64,000 nt of DNA from Pseudoalteromonas sp. OOF1S-7. GTDB taxonomy: Bacteria; Pseudomonadota; Gammaproteobacteria; Enterobacterales; Alteromonadaceae. Of the stretch, positions 26,607-37,700 are shown in pieces. Both the position numbers and the translations under genes were made by a program. The notes below the pieces were generated by a model, which did not search any database, was not told where the DNA came from, and worked only from the letters and a program-made list of their open reading frames with translations. Where the stretch lies: NCBI RefSeq assembly GCF_022347765.1, contig NZ_JAKRFZ010000005.1, forward strand, positions 1 through 64,000, written 5' to 3'. Numbering within the stretch: the first letter of the stretch is position 1; each line of letters opens with the position of its first letter.

Positions 26607-27761
26607 ATGTTGAATTTTAGTTTTCATAACCCGACACAAATCCTATTTGGAGAAGGGCAGATAGCCGCAATGTCGGACAGCATTCCTGCCGATGCCAAAG
26701 TCTTAGTTATCTATGGTGGTGGCAGTATTAAAAGCAATGGGATTTACCAGCAGGTAAGTGAGGCGTTGGTTAATCATACCTGGGGTGAGTTCAGTGGGAT
26801 TGAGCCTAACCCCAGCTATCAGACTTGTATGCAGGCCGTTGAGCTGATCCGCCAAGAAGGCTACACCTATTTGCTGGCTGTCGGTGGTGGCTCGGTTATT
26901 GACGGTAGCAAGTTCATTGCGGCGGCAGCTGAGTTTGACGGTGAACCCTGGGATATTCTGGCCAAAGGAGCAAAAATCAAATCTGCGCTGGAGTTAGGCG
27001 TGGTATTGACTTTACCGGCAACCGGCTCAGAGTCTAACAGTTTCAGTGTGGTCTCTAACAAAGAAAGCAATGATAAACTGCCGTTCGCTTCCCCACTGGT
27101 ACAACCTAAATTTGCAGTGTTGGATCCACAGGTCATGGCCTCATTACCTCAGCGTCAGCTGATCAATGGGGTGGTAGACCCCTTTGTCCACGTGATGGAG
27201 CAATACCTGACTTACCCCATTGACGCAAAAGTACAAGACCGCTTTGCAGAAGGCCTGTTACTGACCTTGATAGAAGATGGACCCAAGTTGTTCTCTGAAC
27301 CGGTGGATTATAAAGTTCGTGCCAATGTGATGTGGTCGGCAACGATGGCTCTCAATGGTCTGATCGGCTCTGGCGTGCCGCAGGACTGGGGGACCCATAT
27401 GATTGGTCATGAGCTGACTGCGGTTTACGGCTTAGATCACGCGCAGACGCTGGCGGTTGTATTACCACGTATGATGCACGAGCAGCGTGATGCCAAGCGC
27501 GGCAAGCTGTTGCAATACGCTGAGCGTGTGTTCGGGCTGGATATCAGCGATGAAGACCAGGCCATTGATCAGGCCATTGAAAAAACCGAAGCCTTCTTCC
27601 AGTCGCTGGGTATGAAAACTCGCCTCGGAGACTATGGCATTGACGCGGATGCGGTGGATAAAATCGTCGCGCAGCTTGAGCGTCATGGCATGGTTGCACT
27701 GGGAGAGCATCAGCAGGTTGACCTGACTAAATCACGCGCCATCTTGCAAGCGTGCCTCTAA
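26607..27761 (+). CDS. YqhD-type iron-containing alcohol dehydrogenase
   Basis: 384 residues of the iron-containing (group III) alcohol dehydrogenase family. Motifs: NPTQILFGEGQI at the N-terminus, the nucleotide-binding LAVGGGSVIDGSKFIAAAA, TLPATGSESNSFSVV, metal-site region VVDPFVHVMEQYLT and GHELTAVYGLDHAQTLAVVLP. The overall form resembles E. coli YqhD, an NADPH-dependent reductase of short aldehydes. Divergent from the LysR gene. A role in aldehyde detoxification is inferred. Confidence 0.93.
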   Translation: MLNFSFHNPTQILFGEGQIAAMSDSIPADAKVLVIYGGGSIKSNGIYQQVSEALVNHTWGEFSGIEPNPSYQTCMQAVELIRQEGYTYLLAVGGGSVIDGSKFIAAAAEFDGEPWDILAKGAKIKSALELGVVLTLPATGSESNSFSVVSNKESNDKLPFASPLVQPKFAVLDPQVMASLPQRQLINGVVDPFVHVMEQYLTYPIDAKVQDRFAEGLLLTLIEDGPKLFSEPVDYKVRANVMWSATMALNGLIGSGVPQDWGTHMIGHELTAVYGLDHAQTLAVVLPRMMHEQRDAKRGKLLQYAERVFGLDISDEDQAIDQAIEKTEAFFQSLGMKTRLGDYGIDADAVDKIVAQLERHGMVALGEHQQVDLTKSRAILQACL

Positions 27762-27875
27762 TACACATCTCAGAGTTTGGGGCGTTGAGTGCAAATCTTC
27801 GCCCTGACTTCACGTACTTTACCAGCCTGTGATACCCTGCGGTGGTCAAAACCAAAATCACCTGGGGTAAATAGC

Positions 27876-28520
27876 ATGGCAACAAAAGTTTGGGACGGAT
27901 TCATACGCGGTTTTCACTGGTTACTGGTTATCGGCATTACGGTGTTGTACTTCAGCGGCGAAGAAGGCTGGCTGGACGTCCACTTTGTAACTGGATATTT
28001 GTTACTGGCGCTGATGGTAACGCGTTTGATCTGGGGTGTGATTGGCAGCCAGACAGCAAAATTCAGCAGCTTATTCCATTCACCCAAAGCGATTATTAGC
28101 GCATTAAGATCGGCAGCAACGCATGTAGGCCACAACCCGGCCGGAGCCCAGATGGTATTGGCCTTTTTTGTGCTAATCAGTGTGCAATTGGTTTCGGGTT
28201 TATTCACGACAGACGATATTTTGGTTGAAGGGCCTTTAGTGGCGTATGTACCCTATAGTTGGGTGGAGCTCGCGGGTGATATTCACCAAATTAACATCGA
28301 CATTCTGCTGATTGCCATTGCCGCGCATATAAGTGCCATTGTGATTTACCGTTTAAAAGGAAAAAAGCTGGTTAAACAGCTTTTTACAGGTAAAACCGCA
28401 GAGCCTGTGACACCGGCTCCGTTGATGCGCAGTGGCTTGCTGGCCTATGGTATTTTTGTTGTGCTTAGTGCAATACTCTTATTTACATGGGGCTATGAGC
28501 CACTGATGGCTTTATTTTAA
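27876..28520 (+). CDS. cytochrome b561-type membrane cytochrome
   Basis: 214 residues with four to five membrane segments and histidines suited to b-type haem: FIRGFHWLLVIGITVLYFSG, HFVTGYLLLALMVTRLIWG, AGDIHQINIDILLIAIAAHISAIVIYRL. This is the prokaryotic cytochrome b561 / hydrogenase b-subunit-like family, carrying electrons between membrane donors and quinone. ATG 27876 (GGGG about 8 nt upstream) is chosen; the open frame from 27789 adds a non-conserved leader. It lies 114 bp after the alcohol dehydrogenase gene. No dedicated c-type partner is next to it. Confidence 0.85.
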   Translation: MATKVWDGFIRGFHWLLVIGITVLYFSGEEGWLDVHFVTGYLLLALMVTRLIWGVIGSQTAKFSSLFHSPKAIISALRSAATHVGHNPAGAQMVLAFFVLISVQLVSGLFTTDDILVEGPLVAYVPYSWVELAGDIHQINIDILLIAIAAHISAIVIYRLKGKKLVKQLFTGKTAEPVTPAPLMRSGLLAYGIFVVLSAILLFTWGYEPLMALF

Positions 28521-28655
28521 TTTTTTTAAGTTACTGCAATTTCTAAACTTTTAACATATTAAGACGTCATTTTAAGGAAACTTAAACAGATATGACCTCT
28601 GCGGGTCATAATTCTGCTAACATAGCGCGGTTTTAAAGCAATATAGAAGTGAATT

Positions 28656-29348
28656 ATGCTAACTCCTTTTTACCAGCAAGAAATGGATAGCGTGGCGATT
28701 AGCCGCGAGCAGGCCAGCCAGTTCGCTAAACAGGTGGCGGATGACTTTAACCCTTTGCACGACGTGGATGCCAAAAAATTCTGTGTACCGGGCGACTTGC
28801 TGTTCTCATTGGTCCTTGAACGCTATGGTGTGAGTGAGAATATGCACTTTGACTTTGTGGGCATGGTCGATGAAACCAGCCGTCTGCGCTTTCCACCTGT
28901 GAGCGATGCCTTTGATATCACTTCAGATGGTAAAGTGATGTTGTCGGTGAAACGAAATGGTGAATCCAAACAGTGTGACAGTCTGACTAATAGCCTGATC
29001 CGAAACTATGTCGAGTTCTCTGGTACTACGTTTCCGCACGTGATTATTCCGTTAATGGCAAAGCAGGACGTAATGATTAACCCGGCACGTCCTATGGTGA
29101 TCTACGAATCAATGTCTATCCACCTGGACAGACTGGACATCGAGTCAGTCACACTTCAGCCGGCGGAGCCGGAGTTTTCCTTTGAGGGCAAGCGCGGAAA
29201 AATCGTGCTGCGGTTTAATCTGTTCCACGGCGATGAGCAGGTTGGTCAGGGTGAGAAACATATGGTGGTTGCGGGCGTACGTGAATATTGTCAGGAAGCG
29301 GTTGATAAACTGATTGAATATTATAACGAGCGTAAAGCCACGTTATAA
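28656..29348 (+). CDS. DUF3581 family protein
   Basis: 230 residues recognised as DUF3581, a family known to me from Shewanella-like marine gammaproteobacteria. The N-terminal segment FAKQVADDFNPLHDVDAKKFCVPGDLL resembles the hot-dog-fold MaoC-type pattern (FNPLHxD), suggesting an acyl-thioester-related fold; this is inference. There is no signal or membrane segment. It is a single-gene unit ending at a strong terminator. Confidence 0.8.
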   Translation: MLTPFYQQEMDSVAISREQASQFAKQVADDFNPLHDVDAKKFCVPGDLLFSLVLERYGVSENMHFDFVGMVDETSRLRFPPVSDAFDITSDGKVMLSVKRNGESKQCDSLTNSLIRNYVEFSGTTFPHVIIPLMAKQDVMINPARPMVIYESMSIHLDRLDIESVTLQPAEPEFSFEGKRGKIVLRFNLFHGDEQVGQGEKHMVVAGVREYCQEAVDKLIEYYNERKATL

Positions 29349-29371
29349 GTGTGCTGTACACCATTGAGACT

Positions 29372-29397
29372 AAAAAGCCCGCAGATGCGGGCTTTTT
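29372..29397. terminator. bidirectional terminator between DUF3581 gene and porin
   Basis: AAAAAGCCCGC, AGAT, GCGGGCTTTTT. Confidence 0.92.
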
Positions 29398-29420
29398 GCT
29401 CAGGGAGATTAAGACACAGA

Positions 29421-30599
29421 TTAAAAAACATATTTCACTGAAAGCTGGAGTCGATCCAGATCGCCTTCAGCACCGCTTTCTGTTTCGCGGGTTGCAACTT
29501 TGTACTCTGCGCCAAAGGTGAGTTTCTTCACCGGTGAATAGAGAATATTGGCGCTGTAACTGGTGGTCGATTCTGTTGGATCTACCGTGATCCCTAGCAG
29601 ATCTTTGTCGTTGTCAGCAGAGAAAAAAGAGTACAGGAAGGTTGAACGCCATTGCGGATGCCAGTAATGCTGATAGGCGATAAAGCCGGATGTTGAATCA
29701 ATAGCATGCAGGTCTTTCCCATCATAGACCGCACCATGGGCCGCATTGAGGCCGACATAACGGCCCAGTCCCTGACCCTGGGTGAGCATAAACTTCAGGT
29801 TATTGTCACCAAAATTGACTCGGCCGGAAGCACTAATTCCAAATGAAGTTTCGCTCTCATCGGCCGTTGCGACTTTATAGGTCAGCTCCCGGCCTAACGC
29901 AGCAACAACCAGATGACCCCAGTCTGCTTTATAGGTATAACGAGCGGTAAAATCGGGCATGCTGGCATCATCGGTAACTACACGGGCGCCGCCTTCAGAA
30001 GTGATGGTGCTTTCCGGGTTTTCGGCGGAGAAAGACCAGTTTCCTATGGTATATTTTGCCATGGCCTGACGCACGAACACAGTACCATCTGCCGGACCAA
30101 CAAAATCGAGCGTTTCCGGCAGTGCGCTAACATTCTGAAAGTTAGACCATGCCTGACCAAACAACCAGCCTTTATAGGTCACATAAGCCTGACGGATCCG
30201 CGGAGAGTAAGAATTGGTAACCCGCTCATTGCCTCCGGTCGAGGCGATAAAGTCCAGCTCAATTTTGGTTTGAATGCTGCTGCCATCGTCCAGCTTAGTA
30301 TTGGTGGCCAGATTAAAGCGCGACTGACGGGCGTGCATATCAAATACCGCATCTTTGGGCTCGCCACCATTGACTGGCGTTGTGCTTGGTATGTAAAAAT
30401 CCCGGCCAATGTGCTGCGAACTTAAACTGCCATCAGAAAAGTCACTCCAGATAGCATCCAGTTTAATGTACCCGCCATATTTAACGTCGGTATTGCCCAG
30501 CTCAGCAGCTTGAACACTGGAGGCCAGCAGGCCGCCAAGTAGCGCACTTTGCACAGCCAGAGCGCTAAGCGTTAAGTTTGTTTTTTTTGCTGTTGTCAT
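29421..30599 (-). CDS. DcaP-like outer-membrane porin
   Basis: 392 residues. Signal peptide with ALLGGLLASSVQA, then AELGNTDVKYGGYIKLDAIWSDFSDG, FYIPSTTPVNG and ARQSRFNLATNTKLDDGSSIQTKIELDF, the pattern of DcaP-family trimeric porins; it ends with ...LSVKYVF (terminal Phe). DcaP-type porins pass anionic organic solutes. Divergent from acs with a shared 323-bp control region carrying a repeated 12-mer, so uptake of a carboxylate feeding acetyl-CoA metabolism is plausible (inference). Confidence 0.87.
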   Translation of the reverse strand: MTTAKKTNLTLSALAVQSALLGGLLASSVQAAELGNTDVKYGGYIKLDAIWSDFSDGSLSSQHIGRDFYIPSTTPVNGGEPKDAVFDMHARQSRFNLATNTKLDDGSSIQTKIELDFIASTGGNERVTNSYSPRIRQAYVTYKGWLFGQAWSNFQNVSALPETLDFVGPADGTVFVRQAMAKYTIGNWSFSAENPESTITSEGGARVVTDDASMPDFTARYTYKADWGHLVVAALGRELTYKVATADESETSFGISASGRVNFGDNNLKFMLTQGQGLGRYVGLNAAHGAVYDGKDLHAIDSTSGFIAYQHYWHPQWRSTFLYSFFSADNDKDLLGITVDPTESTTSYSANILYSPVKKLTFGAEYKVATRETESGAEGDLDRLQLSVKYVF

Positions 30600-30722
30600 A
30601 GTTGAATTCCTGTTTGCATTGCTCCGGGTTGCGCAGACAAACCCCGGGTGAGATCAGCGAATGTGCCTCTTATCTTCCAATGTTGTTGATGGCGGCTTTT
30701 TACTCAATTAACCTTTGGTCTA

Positions 30723-30847
30723 TACGACTAAGGTGGGATGCCTGATGAAAACAACGGCTGGCTATGTATCGCGCACCAGTCGTACATCCGCAGAAGTGCC
30801 CAGTCTATCTACTATGTTTGCAATACAGGTGCAAGTACAACTAAGGT
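30723..30847. promoter_or_regulatory. repeated TACRACTAAGGT motif in the porin-acs control region
   Basis: TACGACTAAGGT (30723-30734) and TACAACTAAGGT (30836-30847) are direct repeats; a related inverted copy (ACCAGTCGTA) lies near 30775-30784. The first copy is preceded by ACCTTTGGTC, forming an imperfect dyad. The NarL-type regulator downstream of acs is a natural candidate binder. The rest of the 30600-30922 gap shows nothing else recognisable. Confidence 0.5.
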
Positions 30848-30922
30848 CTAATACTTAATATAAAAAGAGTGGGCGATCCTTTGGGCATCGCCGTCTGGCC
30901 AAAAATCAACATGGAGATAACT

Positions 30923-32860
30923 ATGTCACAGAGCATTTATCCGGTTCCTGAAGCTATCCGCAGCGCAGCGCTGGTAGATCACGATCAATACACAAAACTG
31001 TATCAGCAATCCATTGACGATCCTCAGGCATTCTGGGCAGAGCACGGTAAGCGCCTTGACTGGTTTACCCCCTACAGCAAAGTGAAGAATACCTCTTTTG
31101 ATAAAGGTCACATCAGCATCAAATGGTATGAAGATGGGGTATTGAATGCCTCATATAACTGTATTGACCGCCATCTTAAAGACAATGCAGACAAAGTGGC
31201 ACTGATCTGGGAAGGTGACGACCCAACGCAAAGCGAGCATATCACCTTCCAGAAGCTGCACGATGAAGTGGCTAAACTTGCCAATGGCCTGAAAAAATTG
31301 GGCGTTAAAAAAGGTGACCGTGTTGCCATCTATATGCCAATGACCCCCCAGGCGATTTACGCTATGCAGGCGTGCGCCCGTATCGGTGCCGTGCACTCAG
31401 TTGTGTTCGGTGGCTTTTCACCGTCAGCCATTGCGGATCGGATCAAAGACTCAGGCGCCAAAGTGGTGATCACCTCTGATGAAGGTCGTCGCGGCGGTAA
31501 CTGTGTGCCGCTCAAAGCCAATGTCGATGAGGCGGTTAGTCAGGATGGCGTCAGCATTGAACATGTGATTGTGCACCAGCTCACCGGTGGTGAGGTGGAG
31601 TGGCATGAGCATGACATTTGGTGGCATGAGCTGGTGGCCGATGTGGCTAATGAGTGCGAGCCCGAGCCAATGAACGCCGAAGACCCGTTGTTTATCCTTT
31701 ATACCTCTGGCTCAACAGGCCAACCAAAAGGGGTCGTACACACCACTGGCGGTTATCTGGTGTATTCATCTATGACACACGAGTATGTGTTTGATGTGAA
31801 AGCCGATGATGTGTACTGGTGTACCGCCGATGTGGGCTGGATCACCGGACACAGTTATATGGCCTATGGCCCGTTGGTGAATGGCTGTACTCAGGTAATT
31901 TTTGAAGGTGTGCCGACCTATCCAAGTTCTGGTCGTATCGGTGAAGTGGTTGATAAGCACAACGTGACCATCTTATATACTGCACCGACGGCTATCCGTG
32001 CACTGATGGCCAAAGGTGAGGAACCTATTGCCAGCTCAAAACGCACCAGTTTGCGGATCATGGGCTCGGTCGGTGAACCGATCAATCCGGAAGCCTGGAA
32101 CTGGTATTACGAAAAGATTGGTAACAGTCAGTGCCCTATCGTGGATACCTGGTGGCAGACAGAGACCGGCGGGATCATGATCACGCCGTTGCCGGGTGCA
32201 ACGGATATGAAACCGGGTTCAGCAACGCGTCCTTTCTTTGGTATTGCACCGGCCTTGTTCGATGCTGAAGGCAATACACTGGAAGGTGCAACCGAAGGGA
32301 ACCTGGTGATTCTGGACAGCTGGCCTTCGCAGGCGCGCACGGTTTACGGCGATCATGAGCGCTTTGAACAAACTTACTTCTCGGCCTATCCGGGTGTGTA
32401 CTTTACAGGTGACGGTTGTCGTCGCGACGAGGATGGCTATTATTGGATCACGGGTCGTGTGGATGATGTGCTCAACGTATCCGGCCATCGTCTGGGCACC
32501 GCTGAGATTGAAAGTGCACTGGTTGCACACGAAGCGGTAGCAGAAGCGGCTGTGGTGGGTTATCCGCACGATATTAAAGGTCAGGGTATTTATGTGTATG
32601 TTACTCCAAATGAAGGTGTAGCGGTCACTGATGAACTCACCAAAGAAGTACGTAACTGGGTACGTAAAGAGCTTAGCCCGATTGCTTCGCCGGATATGAT
32701 CCAATGGTCCCCGGGTCTGCCGAAGACGCGTTCGGGTAAAATTATGCGCCGCATTCTGCGTAAAATTGCAGCCAATGAGTACCAGCAGTTGGGTGACACC
32801 TCGACATTGGCCGACCCAAGTGTGGTCGACGAATTGATCGAAAACAGACTTAACCGTTAA
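30923..32860 (+). CDS. acs: Acs, acetyl-CoA synthetase
   Basis: Activates acetate to acetyl-CoA via acetyl-adenylate. 645 residues; P-loop-like motif [11 protein letters not shown] begins at Tyr260; [14 protein letters not shown] and [26 protein letters not shown] are hallmark segments; the acetylation-regulated lysine in [11 protein letters not shown] is Lys606. ATG 30923 has GGAG 6 nt upstream, while the open frame from 30869 adds a non-conserved leader. Divergent porin and downstream CrbR/ErdR-like regulator complete an acetate-use locus. Confidence 0.97.
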   Translation: MSQSIYPVPEAIRSAALVDHDQYTKLYQQSIDDPQAFWAEHGKRLDWFTPYSKVKNTSFDKGHISIKWYEDGVLNASYNCIDRHLKDNADKVALIWEGDDPTQSEHITFQKLHDEVAKLANGLKKLGVKKGDRVAIYMPMTPQAIYAMQACARIGAVHSVVFGGFSPSAIADRIKDSGAKVVITSDEGRRGGNCVPLKANVDEAVSQDGVSIEHVIVHQLTGGEVEWHEHDIWWHELVADVANECEPEPMNAEDPLFILYTSGSTGQPKGVVHTTGGYLVYSSMTHEYVFDVKADDVYWCTADVGWITGHSYMAYGPLVNGCTQVIFEGVPTYPSSGRIGEVVDKHNVTILYTAPTAIRALMAKGEEPIASSKRTSLRIMGSVGEPINPEAWNWYYEKIGNSQCPIVDTWWQTETGGIMITPLPGATDMKPGSATRPFFGIAPALFDAEGNTLEGATEGNLVILDSWPSQARTVYGDHERFEQTYFSAYPGVYFTGDGCRRDEDGYYWITGRVDDVLNVSGHRLGTAEIESALVAHEAVAEAAVVGYPHDIKGQGIYVYVTPNEGVAVTDELTKEVRNWVRKELSPIASPDMIQWSPGLPKTRSGKIMRRILRKIAANEYQQLGDTSTLADPSVVDELIENRLNR

Positions 32861-32905
32861 TTGAGCGTTAATCGCTTGAATTATGACAAAATATTGACCT
32901 ACTAT

Positions 32906-32936
32906 ATCGGCTGTCGACATGACAGCCGATTTTTTA
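32906..32936 (+). terminator. acs terminator directly abutting the next gene's ribosome binding site
   Basis: ATCGGCTGTC, GACAT, GACAGCCGAT then six T (from 32930). The following AGGAG (32936-32940) is the SD of the regulator gene, so the regulator transcript either comes from partial read-through or starts upstream with this hairpin in its leader. Confidence 0.88.
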
Positions 32937-32946
32937 GGAGCCAGGC

Positions 32947-33600
32947 ATGAACCAGTTTTTAATTGCGGATGATCATCCTCTGTTTCGCGAAGCATTAAAG
33001 GGGGCACTGCAGAATCAGTTTGACGGTTTAGAGATCTTTGAGTCTGAAAACTTTGAGCAAACCTTGCAACAATTATCCGAACAGGACGAGCTGGATCTGC
33101 TATTGTTGGATTTACATATGCCGGGTAATGGCGACTTATACGGCCTGATCCGGATCCGTGAAGACTATCCGAGTTTACCCATTGTGGTAGTCTCGGGCAG
33201 TGAAGATCTTAATGTGATCTCCAAAGTGATGGGTTATGGCGCCATGGGTTTTATTCCTAAGGCTTCTTCGTCACAGGAAATTGTTGAGGCACTGAATCTG
33301 GTGCTTGAAGGTGATGTCTGGTTGCCGGCCAGCCTGAAAGATCAGATTGCTGAACTCGACGGAGAAGACAAGCAGCTGGCGCAGCAAATTGCCTCACTGA
33401 CGCCACAGCAATACAAGGTACTGCAATATCTGCATGAAGGCTTGCTCAACAAGCAAATTGCCTATGAGCTGAATATCTCAGAAGCAACGGTCAAAGCACA
33501 TATTACGGCGATATTCCGTAAACTGGGTGTGTACAACCGGACTCAGGCGGTATTGATTGCGGCAAAGTTGCAACTGGAACCCCTCGATAGCCCAACTTAA
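32947..33600 (+). CDS. NarL/LuxR-type response regulator, CrbR/ErdR-like
   Basis: 217 residues: receiver domain (1-120) with acidic pocket IADDH and phospho-acceptor Asp55 in LLLLDLHMPG, then a LuxR-type helix-turn-helix (LTPQQYKVLQYLHEGLLNKQIAYELNISEATVKAHITAIFRKLGV). In Pseudomonas and Vibrio the response regulators ErdR/CrbR control acs. The position right after acs supports the same role. No sensor kinase is adjacent, as usual for that system. Confidence 0.88.
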   Translation: MNQFLIADDHPLFREALKGALQNQFDGLEIFESENFEQTLQQLSEQDELDLLLLDLHMPGNGDLYGLIRIREDYPSLPIVVVSGSEDLNVISKVMGYGAMGFIPKASSSQEIVEALNLVLEGDVWLPASLKDQIAELDGEDKQLAQQIASLTPQQYKVLQYLHEGLLNKQIAYELNISEATVKAHITAIFRKLGVYNRTQAVLIAAKLQLEPLDSPT

Positions 33601-33623
33601 GCGTTACGCCGTGAAAAGCGAAG

Positions 33624-33650
33624 CGCCAGCATGAAGATGCTGGCGTTTTT
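33624..33650 (+). terminator. terminator of the response regulator gene
   Basis: CGCCAGCAT, GAAG, ATGCTGGCG then TTTTT. Lies between convergent genes. Confidence 0.88.
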
Positions 33651-33657
33651 GATGCAA

Positions 33658-34488
33658 CTAGGCAAATACCACGGTTTTATTGCCATTGATAAACAGCTTG
33701 TGTTCTGCAGCCAGTTGAATGGCTTTACAGAATACCACTTTTTCAATATCCCGCCCCATTTTCGCCATGGCTGCTGCGCTATCGGCATGTGTTACCTGGG
33801 TTACATCCTGCATGATGATCGGACCTTCGTCCAATTCATCGTTGACGAAATGAGCCGTCGCACCGATGATTTTTACCCCGCGTTCAAACGCCTGGTGGTA
33901 TGGTTTTGCGCCGATAAAAGCGGGTAAAAACGAGTGGTGAATATTAATGATCTGATTGCTAAAGCGTGCGACAAACTGTGGGCTGAGGACCCGCATATAT
34001 TTAGCCAGACCGATAAAGTCGGGCTGATATTGCGCAATGACTTTGGCCATGGCATCATCATGTTGCGCCCGCGTAAGGCCCTGATGAGAAACCAGATGAA
34101 AAGGAATACCAAAACCTTCCACCAGCGGCTTCAGCGTATCATAGTTGGCGACCACGGCCTGGATCTCAACATTGAAGGCATTTTCGTATTGTTTGAGTAG
34201 CATACCTCCCAGGCAGTGGGCTTCTTTAGTGGCAAGCAGTACGACTGTGGTTTTTTCATTGCCGTGTAAATGTACTTTGGCACCCTCTGGCAGCGCTTGG
34301 CGCAGTTGCGGTAAAAATGTCTCACTGACATGACCCGTCAGCTCAGTGCGCATAAAAAAGCGTTCACCAGCTTTATCAACAAACTCATTATTGCGCACAA
34401 TATTCAGGTTATGCTCAAAACATAACCCGGTAACCTTGGCGATTAATCCTACATCATCACGACACTGGGTCGTTAAAACAATACTCAT
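33658..34488 (-). CDS. purU: PurU, formyltetrahydrofolate deformylase
   Basis: Hydrolyses 10-formyl-THF to formate and THF, supplying formate and balancing one-carbon pools. An N-terminal ACT domain (TTQCRDDVGLIAKVTGLCFEHNLNIV) is followed by a formyl-transferase-fold catalytic domain with NIHHSFLPAFIGAKPYHQAFERGVKIIGATAHFV and a late aspartate region. ATG 34488 gives 276 residues, family length; a longer frame to 34515 adds nine non-conserved residues. Confidence 0.94.
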   Translation of the reverse strand: MSIVLTTQCRDDVGLIAKVTGLCFEHNLNIVRNNEFVDKAGERFFMRTELTGHVSETFLPQLRQALPEGAKVHLHGNEKTTVVLLATKEAHCLGGMLLKQYENAFNVEIQAVVANYDTLKPLVEGFGIPFHLVSHQGLTRAQHDDAMAKVIAQYQPDFIGLAKYMRVLSPQFVARFSNQIINIHHSFLPAFIGAKPYHQAFERGVKIIGATAHFVNDELDEGPIIMQDVTQVTHADSAAAMAKMGRDIEKVVFCKAIQLAAEHKLFINGNKTVVFA

Positions 34489-34765
34489 ATGCTCATTCCA
34501 CGTACTCTTTATCAAACTGTCACCTTACTCCGGTGAGCATAAAAAACAACCAGACAAAAGTCCGCTGCATTTGAGTCTTTTAAGTGACTGGCTTCCTGGT
34601 GTTAATTAATGTTAGTGTCAGTGTTGATTTTATATGTATAAATAATGGCTAATTTGAAAAGCATGCTGTCATGTCAAACACTCACAATGTCACCAGGCTG
34701 ACTTAAGCCGTGCAACAACCAAGTGATTGTCGGCAGGCTTAAAAATAACAACAAAGGAAATTGAG

Positions 34766-37700
34766 ATGGACTATTTGACGGACTCGTCAGTCTCACCTAA
34801 TCAACAGCGGCATCCAAAAAGAGAAACAATGACGGGTGATACGCTGTGTATTGCGCATTCGGTTGCCACCGCATTTACTGCCCAGGCACTGCGTAACCCT
34901 GAAAAAATAGCGCTGATTGATGGCACTCACGAAATCAGCTATCAGTTATTATTGCGCCGTGCGGAGGCTGTCGCAGCAACACTCATAAACAGTGGCATTG
35001 AGCCCGGTGCTTTAGTTGGCGTGTGTATGGCACGCCGTTGGGAGTTGGTTGCTACCTTACTCGGTGTACTCAGAGCTGGGTGTGCCTATGTACCATTGGA
35101 TCCGGCTTATCCTCAAGCCCGGGTTGAGTATATGTTGTCACACAGCCGTGCTGCGGCAGCTATTGTTGATAGCAGCGCAACCGCTGAGCTGTGTCACATG
35201 GTGAGTAGGGTGATCTGGCTTGCCGACACCGATGGTGAGTTGCTGCCCCAGCAAAACCCTGAGGTTGACCCACAGGCGCTGGCCTATGTGATGTACACTT
35301 CGGGGTCGACCGGCAAACCAAAAGGTGTGGCAGTGACACAGGGTAACGTGCTTGCGATGGTGCAAGCCATGGGAGCGCTGCTAACGGAGGGAGAGCGCAG
35401 CGGTGTACTGGCGGCTACCTCGATGTGTTTCGATCCATCGGTGATGGAGATAATCGGCACATTACTGCTAGGTGGCACCGTGATCCTGGCAAAAAATATA
35501 TTGGCACTGCCAGGTTTACCGAATATTGACCGGATCCGAACTTGCATTGGTGTGCCCTCAGCCATCCGGGCCTTACTCAGTGGTTACACTTTACCAACGA
35601 CACTGCGCTGTCTGATCTTCGGAGGTGAAGTGCTCAAGCCCGCTTTGCTAGAGCAAGTGTATGCTCAGCATCCTCAGTTGCGTGTGATTAACGTTTACGG
35701 CCCCACCGAAGACTCGGTATTTTCGACAGCAGCACAGCTGTGCCCGGATATGGAAGAAATCACCATTGGCCGGCCTGTGGGGAACACCCGCGCTTATGTG
35801 CTCAATGACGCGTTACAGCCAGTATCAGCGGGCGAAATGGGGGAGTTATATTTAGCGGGTGATAAGTTAGCAGCAGGTTATTTGTTTGACAAAGAGTGTA
35901 CAGATGCGCGATTTATCACACCTGCAAGGGGGAGTGATATTTCGGAGTCGCGTTTATATAAAACCGGTGATATCTGTCAGTGGACCGACAATGGCGAGCT
36001 GCGCTTTATCTCCCGGGCGGATCAGCAAGTCAAAATCCGCGGTTTTCGTATCGAGCTGGAAGAAATCGAAGCGCTACTGAATGCAATGCCAGGCATCGCT
36101 GCTGCTGCTGTGAATGTGTTACAGTGCGGACATACACAAGCCAGGCTGCAGGCTTGTGTTGTTTGTGACGAGGGAGAGGTCTTGAGCCCGGATGTGATTC
36201 TCTCCTTCGTAGCACGTCAGCTGCCGACCCATATGGTCCCTCACAATATACGTTTTGTTGATGCTTTACCTTATCTGCCTAATGGTAAGCTGGATAGGAG
36301 CCGTTTACCCGAATTACCGACGGACACAGGATCTCAGAGATCCGAAAAGATGGCGGATTCTCAGCCAACGCTAATTACGGTGATCTGTGATGAATTAAGT
36401 ACTTTGCTGGGCCATTCAGCCTATGCGGTGATGTCACAAACCTTTGAGCAGGCGGGACTGGATTCATTAACTTCACTGGAACTGAGTAATCGTCTGAGCA
36501 ATGTACTTGATATCACTTGCTCCGTGCAGGCGATTTATCAATTTAATACGCCTCAACGCCTGGCTCAGCACCTTTTAAGTTTAGCTGCTGATGAGTCATT
36601 ACACACATATCAGACCCCATTACGCGATACGCTGGAAGAGTTGCAATTTCAGCTGCGCGCCAGTCACCCAACCTTTGCTCTGGCCAGGGCCCGGTCCTGG
36701 TCGGCTGAGGATAAAAGTAAGTTGGTGCAGGTAGCCACTCAAATGGTGAATCAACGCCGGGCCAATCCCTATAGCAAAGTACTGCGCACGGGCAGCGGTA
36801 CACGTGGTACGGTTGCAGATGCCCATCACAGTGACACGCAAGAGGCGATTATCTGGACCACCAACTTATACCTGGGGCTGAACCGGGATGCTGCTGTTGT
36901 TGATGCCGCACGGCAGGCTGTCATTGATTTTGGTACCGGCATGGGTACTTCTGCGGCTGCGTCCGGTTTAACCGATCTGCACCTGGCATTTGAGCAACAA
37001 TTTGCCACGCTGGTGGGCAAACCGGCCGCTTGCTTATTTCCTACCGGATATACCGCTAATGTCGGGGCCGTGGCGGGGTTATTGGGCGAAGGCGATGTGG
37101 TGGTGATTGACCAATTATGCCATGCCTCTATTGTCGATGGGGCACGTTTGTGCGGTGCCAAAGTGCGTACCTTTAAGCACAATGATGTCGATGATCTGGC
37201 CTCGGTACTGGCAACCGAAACTTCTCCCTATCGCACCGTATTGGTAATTATTGAGGGCGTGTACAGCATGGGGGAAGGGGCCGCACCGGTGGCAGAAATT
37301 GTGCGTACCGCCAAGCGTTATCAGGCATTGATACTGGTTGATGAAGCCCATTCGTTTGGGTTTTATGGTGAACACGGAGCAGGGATCTGTGCTGCGCAGG
37401 GCGTAAGCGACGAGGTTGATTTCATCATGACCACTTTGAGTAAGTCACTGGGCAGTCTGGGTGGTGTCGTGGCCGCCCGTGCTGAGTACGCTGAGCTGCT
37501 GAAAGCTTCTGCCAGAGCCTATATTTTTCAGGCTTCCGTGAGCCCAGCGGACATCGCTGCGGCGCTCAGTGCACTGCAACGTATCCGTCAGGATGAGTCA
37601 CTGCGTGAACGGTTGTGGGATACCACCCGTTACATGCGGGCCCAATTCAGTGCCGCGGGCTTTGATTTGGGCAGTGGAGACGGGCCGATTGTCACGCCGC

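Noticed and set aside
32219..33007. 262-residue ORF antisense to acs
   Set aside because: Acs is fully conserved on the plus strand across this stretch; the antisense frame has no recognisable domain.
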